In this document: piece by piece, positions 10,671 through 21,844 of the stretch
Layout of the letters: each line of letters starts with the position of its first letter
Numbering within the stretch: position 1 is the first letter of the stretch
Program-made: the position numbers and the translations under genes
Origin: Gibbula magus
Taxonomy: Eukaryota > Mollusca > Gastropoda > Trochida > Trochidae
Length of the DNA: 64,000 nt
Assembly (NCBI GenBank): GCA_936450465.1
Contig: OW388300.1
Coordinates: 45,230,358 to 45,294,357, forward strand
Direction: 5' to 3'
The notes under the pieces: model-generated
Seen by the model: only the letters and a program-made list of their open reading frames with translations
What the model was told of the DNA's origin: nothing
Databases searched by the model: none

Positions 10671-11050
10671 CGGACATATTGTTTTTCCGTCAGCTATTCA
10701 CAATCTTAGTAATTCGTCCACAAATTTTGCACAATAGTGAAAATAATTACTTACTCTTCAATTGAAATCCGTTCACAGTTCATTCAGGGTACACACTCAG
10801 TTCACATCCGAATATTGAATATGGCGTATCTGCAGTGTTATCATTCACAGATTTAATCCATCGTTGAGAATCCAATAAATAGTCATCGGACGGCGACTAT
10901 TGTTGAATCGTGTAGTACAATCATATAGTATTCAATGTGTAAAGTTTAAACAGTATTTACACTTATATTTGGCGTTAATTGTATCATATTTTCATCAGTG
11001 AGTCGAGAGCTCCCGGGACACGTCCTCTCTCCTACCCAGCATGCATTACA

Positions 11051-11063
11051 TGCTGATGTATGT
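11051..11063. repeat. target-site duplication, 5' copy
   Basis: TGCTGATGTATGT, matching 5378-5390 exactly, at the 5' edge of the full-length LINE. Confidence 0.93.
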
Positions 11064-11574
11064 CAATTGTACAGTCTTTATTGTTCACGGGTAGATGTGC
11101 AATTATAAAACACCTGAAAGAAACAGTCATGGAAAATTTATGAATACATTTGTATGTACAACAGTGACTTCTGACCGATGATGTCATATACAAAGTTTGA
11201 CAAGAAGTTTATTGGTCGAGTCATTCAGTATTGCTGCCAAAATACCAGATATCAGTATGGCAAAATTCAAAATAACAATGATCGAGTTGGTTACACATAT
11301 GTGCGATAACATATCGTTCAAACATTGACGCTTTCGTTTCTTGTTAGTGTTAATTTTTTTAAATGAAATACTATTTAAACAAAATGATTTTTGTTTTATA
11401 TGTGTATCGGCGTATACCATGTGTGTGTAGACACCCACTAATTGTCGATCTATTTTGTTTTTACTGATTGTTATTCATACGCGTTTTTTCCGTTCAGCTG
11501 GTTCTTATGTTGGCTACATTTTTTTACTCACTTTCGTACGTTTGATACCGAATTCTATTCACTCGTTGCATAAC
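11064..11574. other. non-coding DNA
   Basis: No gene recognised. A minus-strand open frame at 11184-11438 lacks any recognisable domain. Confidence 0.4.
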
Positions 11575-11990
11575 AATATTATCACGTAGCCATTCGTTAA
11601 ATATTATATATTACATTCATTAAGGCTTGGGCCTCTCCGCGGCTCAATACTTGATTTCAAAGCTGAGTGACCACTGCGCTGTCGCGACAATAAAATATAA
11701 ATGATGAGCCATCTCACATGGAATTATGATAGACTATACAGATAAAATGGTATGCAAATACATAAAATGTACACTATACATATAAACAAAATATATATAT
11801 AATATAGCATAAGATAGATGGCATAAAATAGTTATAAAAGCATATTAAATATATAAAAAGGATTTTCTAAAATCTAAAACATCCATGAAGGTTTTGGCAC
11901 TCTTTCTAAACATGTATGGGCATGACAAAATAAAAGCTAGCTTCTCCACTTCTCCAGCAACTGAATTGTCGTCCAGACCTGTGTATATAT
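11575..11990 (-). mobile_element. probable LINE 3'-end fragment
   Basis: On the minus strand, 11990 down to about 11855 reads an open segment resembling the end of a LINE ORF2 (GEVEKLAFILSCPYMFRKS), then a stop and an AT-rich UTR. It finishes with a hairpin AGGC-CCAA-GCCT (11623-11634) and TTAATGAATG, resembling the 3' ends of the hairpin family. The coding match is weak, so the assignment leans on the 3' structure. Confidence 0.45.
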
Positions 11991-12890
11991 TGTTAAGCGT
12001 TTCCCTTATCGTTGTGTAACATTTACTGACTATTGAATTATGTCATGAAGAAATTGGGAAGGAACCAGGTGTTAATACGTGACATAAATTGCGTCATGTT
12101 CTGTGATTGTACATGCACGTGGTTATAACTATTGTGTTTTAAACTTTCAGTGTTATACGAATAATTGTTTTACATATATTTGATTTTTTTAATTTGACAA
12201 AGCAAACCCTCATTGAAAAGAGATTGCGTAATCCCAATACACATAGTCGTACACACTCTCTCTCTCTCTTTTTTAATTTTTTAATTTGGTTTAACTACAG
12301 ACTTGTAAATGTACTATGTTACCCAGGAAGTGACACTTAAAAAATAAGTTTCACTCCGTTAATTTTATTCAAGGACATTTTAAATTGATTTGTAGATTTC
12401 AGCAGCTTCATCTCGTTCACTGTAGGGTTGGGAGATTGCCCCTTTTATCTTTGCCGACATACCTCATACAAAGACCGCCGCCATTAACTCGTTAATTAAC
12501 CCTTGATCCGCTTCACTAGTCAACATCTCGCTGTCCTACAGTCTCGCTCTTGGAGACAAATTACCACAAAAGAGGACTTCCAGTTATGTAAATGGCCATA
12601 AAGTTCCGATTGTTTCACATAGATTAAAACGGAATCGAAGTATAATGTGTATCAACATGTGATGTGTCACAATTTGCTGTACTGATTGAATTGGGGGAGA
12701 GGAGAGCACATACAGTAAAACGTCCATTATTCATTGCCGCCTAAAGCTCGACTGTACAATCTAACGCACATAGATACAAAGTCGGAAACATCAAAGTGCG
12801 CATGTGGTCATTTCACTGAAGATGTTATTTACATCCTTTCCACATGAGTTTAAACATATTTTATTCATTGTAATGAATTTGGATTGTGAA
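11991..12890. other. non-coding DNA
   Basis: No gene seen; a short CT-rich tract lies near 12253-12270. Confidence 0.4.
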
Positions 12891-13110
12891 CCGATGAAGA
12901 ATACACATTCCTATTCAGTGATCAAAGCTGTATATCACATAGTTATTTCATATCAACGCCGGTGACCGGTATTTATTGTCTGATATTGTTACAATAAGAA
13001 CTGATGAGGATTACACATTACTAATCACTGATGAAAGTGGTGTATCACATGATCATTTTATGTTAACGCCGGTGACCAGTTTGTCGGTATGTATTGAGTG
13101 ATTTTGTTAC
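12891..13110 (+). repeat. 110-bp tandem duplication
   Basis: Two diverged direct copies, 12891-13000 and 13001-13110, share GATGARGAWTACACATT, GTATCACAT and AACGCCGGTGACC. Non-coding. Confidence 0.75.
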
Positions 13111-15146
13111 GCAACAATGGCGTCAGCGCCAGTGCGTCTTGTATGTTGTGTTATATATTGAGACTGCGTCAATAAACAATAATGTTTTTGACCTCAGTCG
13201 ACTAATCGTTCATTGAGAATTGATATACGTTTGAGTGAGGATGAGTTAGTGTCAGGATTAATTGTGCAGACACTAAACGACGATAGTTTCTGGTACTTAG
13301 CAAACAGGTTTTACTTAATATAGTTTCAAAATACTCTTGATACTGACATTCATAATGAGGCAACTGGTACACCAGTATTGCCAATGAGCAAATGTTTACA
13401 GGAATTAACGTATACTGTCGCAGGTAGAACATGGTCAATACACTATAATGGTCTTCATAACACTGTTGATATTTGATAACACCTAAATCAAGAATGTCAT
13501 CTATGATGTTTATCATAATACGTTTGACATATATAATATTAAGAATATGACATTAAAAACTAATCTATTTCTATATTTTTTTGCATTAAATTACAATCTG
13601 TTCACTGAACATGAGTATAAATAAGTTAAGTATTGGTGATTTGAAATACCAAAAATCAAGACTCTGATATCTAATAGCTCCTAAATTTGATAAATATGAT
13701 GTTTCTGAATAAGATGTACCCGTTATGTAGCATAGCGACACAAACAGTGACATTCTAAAATTCATTTATTGAAAGAGTGTCAATTGTTCAATAGCAGCAT
13801 TAAACATCATTACAACCAAATGTTAATCATCACATCTTCATTCAATCAATTCTAAAGTGTTCTCTGAAATTTTCACAAAAATTCAAACTAATCATGATGT
13901 TACGTAACTAGAATACGAATGATACATGAATAAACTCGTCTGTCTGCCTCTTCCAATATAACCCTGATTCACGGAGGGAGCTAGCTATTCACTGAGACGT
14001 ACACATGTACACCTGTTGTATGTACACGGCGCCTGTGAACTGGTCGGGATATACACCTATCCCAACACTGGAACCGCTACGGTTTTATGACCGCACAAAT
14101 TACGCGACAGACAGGTGGCACGAATAATTACCATCTGCAGGCGTTAGATTGTTATATCATCTATGGCCATGATCCTACTCTCCCGGAAAAAACTAAGTCT
14201 TCTTCTCGAAAATTTCATTTCATTAATATGCGCATTTGCAAGTTAAAGGCACGTTTTTCTTACTGGAATAAAGTAAGCTAAATACGTGTTTACAGTGGCT
14301 AAATAATACTCCTGTATCAATAAAAAAAATAGTGCCCTCATTTAAATATGGTTAAAGCAGGAATTGTCAAAAGATTATTCATCAGTTTTAAAACTTTCTT
14401 TTAAGACCGTCTTATTAACACTTAATTAGGGGGTCTCTGATAAACCAGAGAATTATTACCATATCATCCAGTCAAATATATTGCGCATCTAAATGTATTA
14501 TCTATAATGATATTATTGAGTAATGTTCACTGTAATATTATTCACGCAAATCTATTACATATCATTACATGAAATATCTATAGAAAATCCTTCACTATGT
14601 CTACTTAGCAGTACTTGTATTATCGGTAAAAACTGAATATATAATGAAATAAATATTGCTAATCTCAAATAACTGTGTACAGATGCTATTGTAGACGAAT
14701 TGATCTTTATATTAGAATATCCAACATATGTTCATTCCAGAATACAATTTGTCAAACCTTATGCATTCTTTATAAATACTATCATGTTTATTAAAGTCAC
14801 GCATCACAACACATAACATAATCTTATTTAATTCGATTTAAATCAAAGAAAGTTATTTGTAGTGATTACTGATAATTACTTCTGGCCGTAACAAGTGAAA
14901 CGGTGATACCGATTTTGTACATACAGTCACTATACATGTATGTAGGTTCTACAATTAGCATAATATGCCAAACACTTTTCCATACAGATGTCAATTATCC
15001 ATAATAGTGTTTATGTATTTTCAAATTATAGTGGGTGAAAAAAGATATCTGTATAAATGTGCATGTCCTCTTTAGATCAATTGATGCGCTTTTTAGAACA
15101 AATTCCCCTTCTTTCAATGACTCTTTATACTTTATACAATAAGGAA
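13111..15146. other. non-coding AT-rich DNA
   Basis: Several short open frames on both strands have no recognisable domain and no repeat partner in the window. Nothing supportable as a gene. Confidence 0.4.
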
Positions 15147-15317
15147 TTGACCACGGTCAAACGCGGTCTAACTGCATTCTGATCGCGGTCAACTGCATTC
15201 AGACTGCAGTCTGATCGCGGTCACCCGCATTCTGACTGCAGTTTGACCGCGGTCAACTGCAATCTGACTGCATTCTGATCGCGGTCAACTGCATTCAGAT
15301 TGCAGTCTGATCGCGGT
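15147..15317. repeat. 32-bp palindromic minisatellite, locus 2
   Basis: About five units of the same double-palindrome repeat as 2675-2829 (ACTGCA...TGCAGT plus TGATCGCGGTCA). Flanked by CGGTCAAACGCGGT on the left and TACCGGTAAAG on the right. The right flank, complemented, resembles the left flank of locus 1, suggesting the two arrays belong to one dispersed element present in opposite orientation. Confidence 0.9.
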
Positions 15318-16164
15318 AGATACCGGTAAAGATATCTGCAACCGTCTGTACCTATCTAAATACACAAGGATGAAATTGAAAATAATAAGGGACAAAATAC
15401 ATCCGGTGCTGTTACCAAACATTCATTTAAGGCTAGAGTGTACATTTAGGTAATATAATACTGATAAGAATAGATCACATGATCATTGCGTGACAGTACA
15501 CATGTTCCTGGCAGGTTTTCCAGTGTATAAATGATGTGATTTATCTGCAGAATTCAACTGTTTAATTTCATTCTTTAGTACATATTATCAACGTGATGTC
15601 ACTGAAACTTCATTCACGTAGCGAATGAAGGTGATGGTTTCACGTTTCGTAAAGATTTGTTTTCTTTTCTGGATATTAGAGATTAATCATATGGTTTCAC
15701 ACTGAAAACACAAATCTATTAGTTACATGCAACACTAGATATACAAATAAGGAATTGAACTATGTGTTTCAAATTTACCATGTGGTTATATAATGTTAAT
15801 AAATGTGCGGAAGAACTTGATGGTTCCAGGATAAAGGAGTCATGTACACGCAGTATGAAATCAGACTGGGATGTCCAAGACAGATTCGTTTATAGTGCCA
15901 TCGGAAAACGATCATATTTTTCAGGGAATTGATTTCTCCTGGAACAAGCTCGTTTCTGCACAAAATACACACAAATGTTTGTGTTCCTTTTCATATAATG
16001 CGGATGATTTATACTATGTTCATTTAAATGATTTAAGATAATGTGCAGCCTTGAAGTTGGCCTCTTTAAAAGTATAATGCTCATCAAGAATAAAGAGATA
16101 AACACATATGTGTTGGCAAATGGTCTTGTGCATTACCCGGTTGACCAGTTTTAGTCAAAACTCA
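15318..16164. other. non-coding DNA
   Basis: No gene or repeat recognised on either strand. Confidence 0.4.
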
Positions 16165-16425
16165 GGACGAATCAGCGCGACTGGCCAAATGAGTGGGTGG
16201 CCCGTTTTATTGATGGATGAAATGAGAGTTTGAAGGGTTGATTCCCGTGTTCAACACAGAGACATGAGTTGTGAAACTTGTTTTATATTTGGCAAGTCAC
16301 TTTATTCAAATTGTACCTCTGTTCATCCATCAGTACAATGCTGTAGCCGGTATTGAAATGAAGGAAATGTGAGAGACAACCTCAAAAGCTAGGTTGCTTA
16401 GCCCCAGTGAGTTAAGAATGTAAAA
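16165..16425 (+). mobile_element. tRNA-derived SINE
   Basis: A pol III A-box-like TGGCCAAATGAGTGG (about 16182) is followed about 60 bp on by a B-box-like GGTTGATTCCC (about 16237). Downstream is a conserved SINE-type block, CAAGTCACTTTATTC...CCTCTGTTCATCCATCAGTA, of the kind found in widely distributed animal SINE central domains. Diverged matches to the head segment (TTTGAAGGGTTGA...GAGACATG) occur at about 21477 and 61121. Confidence 0.65.
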
Positions 16426-17283
16426 ACAACTCTGGTAGTCGTATCCTCAATAATATGTTTTTTTTATTTATGAGAACAGAATGGCTTGAATACATAGTCT
16501 ATTTGCACGATTGTCGGATATTAAATCGACTCTACTCCGAGGAACAAACTCACCGAAATATTAGCCCCAGGATAAGAACGCGTTCTGTTCTTATCTCTTC
16601 ACACCAGCATGGTTGATGTTTGAATATTTAAGATAAAAACATGTTTTCTCGGATCAGATATTAATTAACCAATCACGATTGAGACTGTATACAATAACAA
16701 AAAGTTCTCTTCTTACAGGTTTGAAATCTTGAGTTTTGTAAATGATATAAACACATTCATATACCTGTCATTTTTATATTATTAGTTGAATGCCAATTAA
16801 ATAAAATTACTCATTAATCAATTATGTTGAGTGAAAATGTTGTTTTCGAAAAGAAACTAGTATCCAGTTACAAACAGTTCCCTTTTAACAAATGTGTGAA
16901 ATATAATGCAAGCTTGACCTTTATAAATGATATAAGAACATTTATATACTCTTTACTTTTTGTATCTCTTTAGTTGAATTTTAATTAATGAAATAAAATT
17001 ACAAATGAATCAATCATAATGAGTAGACGTTTGTATTTCGAAACGCTACAAAAGGATAAATTTACAAATAACAACAATAACAAAAACCGATTTGAATATC
17101 ACATGACACATCGATATGATTTTTTTATATGTATATTTGAAAATAAACCAAACATGTCTGGTCACTTTAGCGATTTCATCTGGTCTGGATGTATAAGTCC
17201 ACAGCTGTGAAGATAGCAAAGGTCCTTTTGTTCGAAGATATTGTAGCAGGAACTCATATCATAACAGAATAACACCACGAACA
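16426..17283. other. non-coding DNA
   Basis: AT-rich, no gene recognised. Two loosely similar segments (near 16740-16810 and 16910-16995) share TGATATAA...ATTTATATAC...TTAGTTGAAT and look like an old local duplication. Confidence 0.4.
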
Positions 17284-17838
17284 ATGTACATCACGCCTTG
17301 TGTTCTGTGCTTTCAACTGCAGGAAGATAGTTATAACCGTCCTGGGCAGTTAGTCCAAGCATCTAAACATGGATACAGAAAATACATTAGGGTTAAAGAT
17401 ATGACTCAAGAGTTGGAGAGAGAAAGAAAGGGAAGAAAGGGACAGACAGTAGTATCAGCTGAGAGAGTTCTTGTGTCATCTTCAACTGACAGCTTGCTCA
17501 CAGGACACAAAGTACCAACTTCACGTGAATTGGAGTTCACTGCTCAATCAACCATGATACCCTCCGGAAATAGGCATATAGTAAGACAGAATACAACGTT
17601 TGGAATTGAAAAGACATTTTATATACAAAGTTGGGGTAAAAAATACAATTGCTGTGGTAAAACACTGAGGAAAATTAAACGGAGAAACTGTGACCAACTT
17701 ATTTTATCAATGCTGGTTCTGTATGCTGGTGTGTATGTTTATGATGCAAGTGTTAAACGCTTGATTAGGACAGGGTTGACATTTAAAACAATCGATCAAC
17801 CAGTAGTGTTTCATTTAGAAATGTGTCAGGTTTTTTAA
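17284..17838 (+). CDS. unrecognised open frame, possible host exon
   Basis: 184 codons without a stop. The first codons overlap a good 3' splice site (pyrimidine-rich tract ending CTGCAG, about 17324), so a real exon would start near GAAGATAGT rather than at the ATG. The deduced protein is hydrophilic and basic (ELERERKGRKG), with a Cys-Cys pair (KYNCCGK) and a late hydrophobic stretch. No family was recognised. A second frame at 17854-18057 follows in a different register. It could be a terminal exon of a host gene or a decayed element. Confidence 0.3.
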   Translation: MYITPCVLCFQLQEDSYNRPGQLVQASKHGYRKYIRVKDMTQELERERKGRKGQTVVSAERVLVSSSTDSLLTGHKVPTSRELEFTAQSTMIPSGNRHIVRQNTTFGIEKTFYIQSWGKKYNCCGKTLRKIKRRNCDQLILSMLVLYAGVYVYDASVKRLIRTGLTFKTIDQPVVFHLEMCQVF

Positions 17839-17853
17839 TCACATCATTTTTCA

Positions 17854-18057
17854 ATGTATTCAAAGTTTATCAATGGTAAGAACAAATTTAAAATGTTGAA
17901 GGCCCAAAAAGAAATCAAATGGTTAGATTTGCACAAGAACAGTAGGACAGTGTACTATGCCATTTCACTGCCGGGAGATTTGTTTGAAATATGGTCATGT
18001 TCCCTAAGTGGTAAGAACAGACAAAGAGTGTTCGTTAAGAACAAGGATAACAGATGA
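17854..18057 (+). other. short unrecognised open frame
   Basis: 67 codons, basic, ending just before the fold-back at 18071. No domain recognised; listed because it adjoins the possible exon at 17284-17838. Confidence 0.2.
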
Positions 18058-18070
18058 ATTGGTATGTTAA

Positions 18071-18215
18071 GGAGAAAACATGGCTCCGAGGTCTTCTGCT
18101 CTGAAAATAACCTGAAGGGAGGGATAAAGCCCCGAGGGCGTTAGCCCGAGGGGCTATCCCGACCTTGAGGTTATTCTCAGAGCAGAAGACCGAGGAGGAG
18201 TGTTTTCTCTAGCTT
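18071..18215. mobile_element. 143-bp fold-back element
   Basis: Arms of about 65 bp (18071-18135 and 18150-18213) are inverted repeats, sharing GAGAAAACA, GGTCTTCTGCTCTG and AATAACCT. The centre is GCCCCGAGGGC. A partial further copy of one arm end (AGCAGAAGACGAAGGAGGAATG) lies at about 18299-18330. No coding capacity. Confidence 0.75.
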
Positions 18216-18460
18216 ATAAACCGTCAACTATCAAAATTTACGAAGTATAGTTTCGGACGCTCAAAGGGCCTAATTCCTCCGCTTAGACCATTTTAAAAGC
18301 AGAAGACGAAGGAGGAATGTTTTCTTCCTATTTATAAACGTTATAATTTGTGATTCCCAAATCGTGTTTTTATAAAGGGTATGTCGCCCTCGGTTGCGTT
18401 ATATCGAGGCAAAGACGGTATGACTATAAATGGAGTGATTCAACTCCACTCATCATCTCG

Positions 18461-18535
18461 GTCTGCATAGCCGAGCGGTCTAAGGCTCCAGTTTAGAGAG
18501 CGAAGGGTGCCAGGTTCGAATCCAGCTATTTCAAC
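18461..18535 (+). tRNA. tRNA-like relic (Leu/Ser-type head)
   Basis: Strong A box (TAGCCGAGCGGTCTAAGGC) and B box (GGTTCGAATCC) with the spacing and GCCGAGCGGTCTAAGGC D-arm of class II tRNA-Leu/Ser. The acceptor 5' strand GTCTGCA has no complement at the 3' end (TATTTCA), and the T-stem has two mismatches, so it should not fold as a functional tRNA. The anticodon cannot be assigned. Either a tRNA pseudogene or the head of an unrecognised SINE. Confidence 0.45.
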
Positions 18536-18630
18536 TTGGCAATTTTTAACTGTGTATAATTTTCGATAATAATTGCTGCTTGTTGGTTATTGCGTTGCAA
18601 GTCTGAAAAATTATTCTAAGTGCATTTCCA

Positions 18631-18706
18631 GGTCTTACTTTCAAAAAAACCTTAGGTTCAGGTCTTACTTTCAAAAAAACCTTAGGTTCAGGTCTTACTT
18701 TCAAAA
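18631..18706 (+). repeat. 30-bp tandem repeat
   Basis: Two exact units and a partial third; each begins GGTCTTACTTTCAAAAAAAC and ends CTTAGGTTCA. The following sequence to about 18770 contains related inverted fragments (AAGTAAGACCTC, AGGTTATCC). Confidence 0.9.
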
Positions 18707-19524
18707 GTAAAACCTCATACCGGGTTATTCTCGGAAGTAAGACCTCATTAGAGGTTATCCCAAGAAAAGAAGATACCTACAAAACAACAGACAGAATCCG
18801 ACCTAGGTTTATAAATGTGAGTCAACTTCATATTTGTATTTTTAAGAAAATTAAATCTTATCGAATATATTGGTCCTCCACAAAGGACAGAAAAATCCCT
18901 TATCCCACATCCCTTATAGTGATAATCTGCAACTAGATGCTCAAGTTTGAAATAACCCAGATATTATGTGTTCTGTTACTTTCTTTGAGCTTTTTTGGCA
19001 TTTCATTCCACCAACTGAAATCGCTTGAATTAACAGTAAAAACTAATGGTTATTTTCCCTCAAAATGTACAGGATGTCATCATCACATTATTCGTGGAAC
19101 TGTCTCATTTAATTGTCTTCATATGTAGGTATTCATGACATATTCTGGTCTTGAAGAGGTATGATTATTATCGTCTTGTTTTGTCTTCTCGGGTTAAAAA
19201 CCAGCTGGTATTATCTCAGGGAATTATTCTGAATGATTGGGTATAGTTTCTCTCCACATTAAAACATTAACAGGTAGAGGTTTTGCTTCTTAACATGGTA
19301 TTGAGTACAACAAGCCAGGTCATCTCAATAACTGTTTGGAGCGTTACGTGAATTTACCAATTACTTTACAGTATGGGCAACAAGAGTGTTTATTGTTGAC
19401 TGTTGTAAATTGTTAATCACTGTTTCTTGGAATGTTCATTGGTACCCTGATGAATACAAATAACGCCCTTGGCCGGCGTGACGAAGTCAGTAACCAAAGA
19501 AAATACTCACGCCCGCCCCTCTCT
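18707..19524. other. non-coding DNA
   Basis: No supported gene. One plus-strand open frame near 18937-19128 has a hydrophobic start but no other sign of being real. Confidence 0.35.
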
Positions 19525-19602
19525 GATGAAATTTCCCATGGGTTATATAGTGGAGAGAAACGGAGGATATATAGAACCCTGGGTAACCGAGGATGGATAG
19601 AA
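19525..19602. repeat. dispersed repeat, copy 1
   Basis: Shares TTTCCCATGGGT, ATATAGTGGAGAG, AACGGAG and GGGTAACCGAGGATG with 23850-23920 in the same orientation. Confidence 0.7.
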
Positions 19603-19859
19603 ATGTGATGCATGCACGATTACAATAAAACATTTCTGCAGTAGTTTGAAATAATTAATTGTAATCTGGTTTAGTTAATAAAAAAGTATATCTTTATTTA
19701 AGCGAGAAATGAAATGGAATTTACACCAACATACATACATCTCCTACCATATTATAATGTTGCAAATGTGTGAAGAATGAGGCACAAGAATTGATTTTCA
19801 CATGGAATACATCCTACATTCGATTAACTGTTTTATCCAAGTTACGTTTGAAAGTATTA

Positions 19860-21545
19860 ACAAATTTAAAGTTTCATGTTTAAAAAAAATTAAAACCCAT
19901 ATATACAAATCTAAGTATTTTTTGACTGATGACTAAATGCCTGTATGGGTCAAGGTTAAAGCATGACGTCATAGACGTAAACTTTTTGTATTTGAAAAGC
20001 ATTTATATGATAAAACCAACCTAGATGTGAACTATGTTTGTATATCAGTTTTTCACATGAGATCATCTTTAGAACTAAACATGACATTATAGCTCAACCC
20101 ACGATTTGTCACGCTCCCTTCAAGTTGATAGTTACTCTTTTCAAAAACGTCACTTTGTCTTCACTGTAAACATGAGTATATAACCACCTACACATTCATC
20201 TGTATATGCCATAACCAGAAAAACTAATTCAAATAATTCTAAATTATATGTATAAAGAAATCCTCACAATGCCATTCATTTCATTTGTCTGAATCGCCAT
20301 TTTGAATTTTGCACAGAGTAGTTGGTATCTAAGTAAGTTATGAAATATACAACTATATAAAAGATGTAGTCGACATAAATTACCTTTTACGACTTTAATT
20401 GGTTGACACGCACAATTAACGTAGGTCATGATAAAACAACTTTTTGACTCTCCTATCTATCAAACTAATGAAGAGATTCCAATATCACGATGTTTTAAAA
20501 ACCTTTTTTTTTCAGAAACATGACAGATAATTTTTGAAAACTTAAATGTCTACTTTAGTTGGCTTGCTGGAGTCACGTTGCAACTTTGTTTTATTCGTAT
20601 TTTTCACTCATGGATTAAGCTATTTCGTTTTTTTGTTGGTGATGTTTCGTTTGATCGACTTAAGGAAGTTTTGTATACTTTCGTTTATATTTGATATCAG
20701 AAGTCAAAATTTGTTGACAGCCTTTTTTTTATTCAATTTAGTAACTAATTGGAAATAAATTGTTTATATTAAGTTTCTATTGTCAGCCACGTATTATGTG
20801 TTGTTATACATGTGAATTAACACCTATATATACATTTTGAAAAAACTTTTCCATTCATATCCCTGAAAGGTGGTATAAAACATGTAGCCACACACCTACT
20901 TCCTGCCGAAGTATGTGATTTTGATTAAATCAGATATTAGACAATATCATTAGTCATTAACACATTATATTTCTATGAAGCCTCTCACAATTTCATTATG
21001 GCTATCCATTACCCTCTACATTAAGCAGCACATTAAGTGACAGTGGCCCCAATTCAAGCCCACGTGACTGATACAATTACTAGCGATCTAATTATGTAGA
21101 GCACCGCATATCATACAAGTACAGGGCATGGAAACGCATAGCATTTCCTTTTAGCATAGTATATAATTAAAGACGGGCCAAATCATAAAATCATCTCATG
21201 GAGACATGCCACGACACACCACATGATACCAAGTTATGTACATTTACATGGAAACGTTTACTCAATGAAAGTACAATATGCACCGCGACGAAACGCATTC
21301 ATATACGCAGTTTTTGCTTGTTTGCCAATCACGATTTTCATGTTCATGGAAATGAAATATGTTTAACCCATATGGTCAAGTGCACAGCTGTTTTGACTGC
21401 TATCATGAAGTTCAACATCATTGGATAAAGTTATACTCGGATGGATGATTCATATCATGGCTGAATTATCTGTTAGTTTGAAGGGTTGACTCCTTGCCCC
21501 ACATTGAGACATGGTTTGAACCCTTAGGACTGTCATCTTCATCTA
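19860..21545 (+). repeat. local duplication, copy 1
   Basis: Diverged direct duplicate of 56290-57595 plus 59700-59770 and 61060-61180. Shared anchors: TATAACCACCTACAC (20179 against 56611), a long block with CATTACCCTCTACATTAAGC (about 21009 against 57439), CATGCCACGACACACC (21204 against 59720), and a GACTGCTAT...ATTGG block (21396 against 61047). Non-coding. The copy at 56 kb has since taken in a LINE and a mariner. Confidence 0.85.
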
Positions 21546-21579
21546 CAGACTAATCATGGAATCTTTTCCGAGGGTATAT

Positions 21580-21745
21580 ATGCCATGAACCATTGCAATA
21601 TGATACAAAGTGGTAAATTAACTACTGCAGTGTGTCATGATTGCGCTCTCCAACTATTGCAGTATGGTAAAAAAGGGTAGATTTTGCACAAATCCATTAC
21701 AGCATGGTAAGAATGTGTGCATTAACTTTTACAGTATGACATGAC
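21580..21745 (+). repeat. five-unit relic of the 32-bp satellite
   Basis: Degenerate motifs of the form CAACTATTGCAGTATGG recur with the homologous base at 21595, 21627, 21659, 21699 and 21731: spacings 32, 32, 40 and 32. They directly follow the duplicated segment, just as the large satellite follows the other copy at 61.2 kb. It appears to be the unexpanded counterpart. Confidence 0.8.
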
Positions 21746-21844
21746 AAACAACATGACATTGGCCAAATATGGATATATATTTATCTAAGGTGAAAGGTCA
21801 AACAAATGATGTAAATACTTCACAGCAACATGTGTCAACTAGCG

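Larger units (their letters stand above)
5391..11050 (-). mobile_element. full-length non-LTR retrotransposon (CR1/L2/jockey-like LINE)
   Basis: A 5,660-bp element bounded by an exact 13-bp target-site duplication. In transcription order it has a GC-richer 5' UTR (about 10671-11050, starting near GGGTAGGAGAGAGGACG), ORF1 (RRM-type RNA-binding protein), an unusually long 811-bp inter-ORF region, ORF2 (endonuclease plus reverse transcriptase), and a short 3' UTR with an AGGC-GTAAT-GCCT hairpin (5441-5453), AATAAA (complement of 5409-5414) and an AAATC-type tail. Both ORFs are open from start to stop. The exact duplication and intact frames suggest a recent insertion. Clade assignment rests on the GVPQGSVLGPLLF and FADDTS motifs and lack of an RNase H domain. 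Confidence 0.95.

Noticed and set aside
18461..18535. Functional tRNA-Leu
   Set aside because: The acceptor stem does not pair and the T-stem has two mismatches, so only a relic is claimed.
20546..20758. Hydrophobic 70-codon frame as a membrane protein gene
   Set aside because: It lies in AT-rich duplicated non-coding DNA; the corresponding region near 57.0 kb has no matching open frame.
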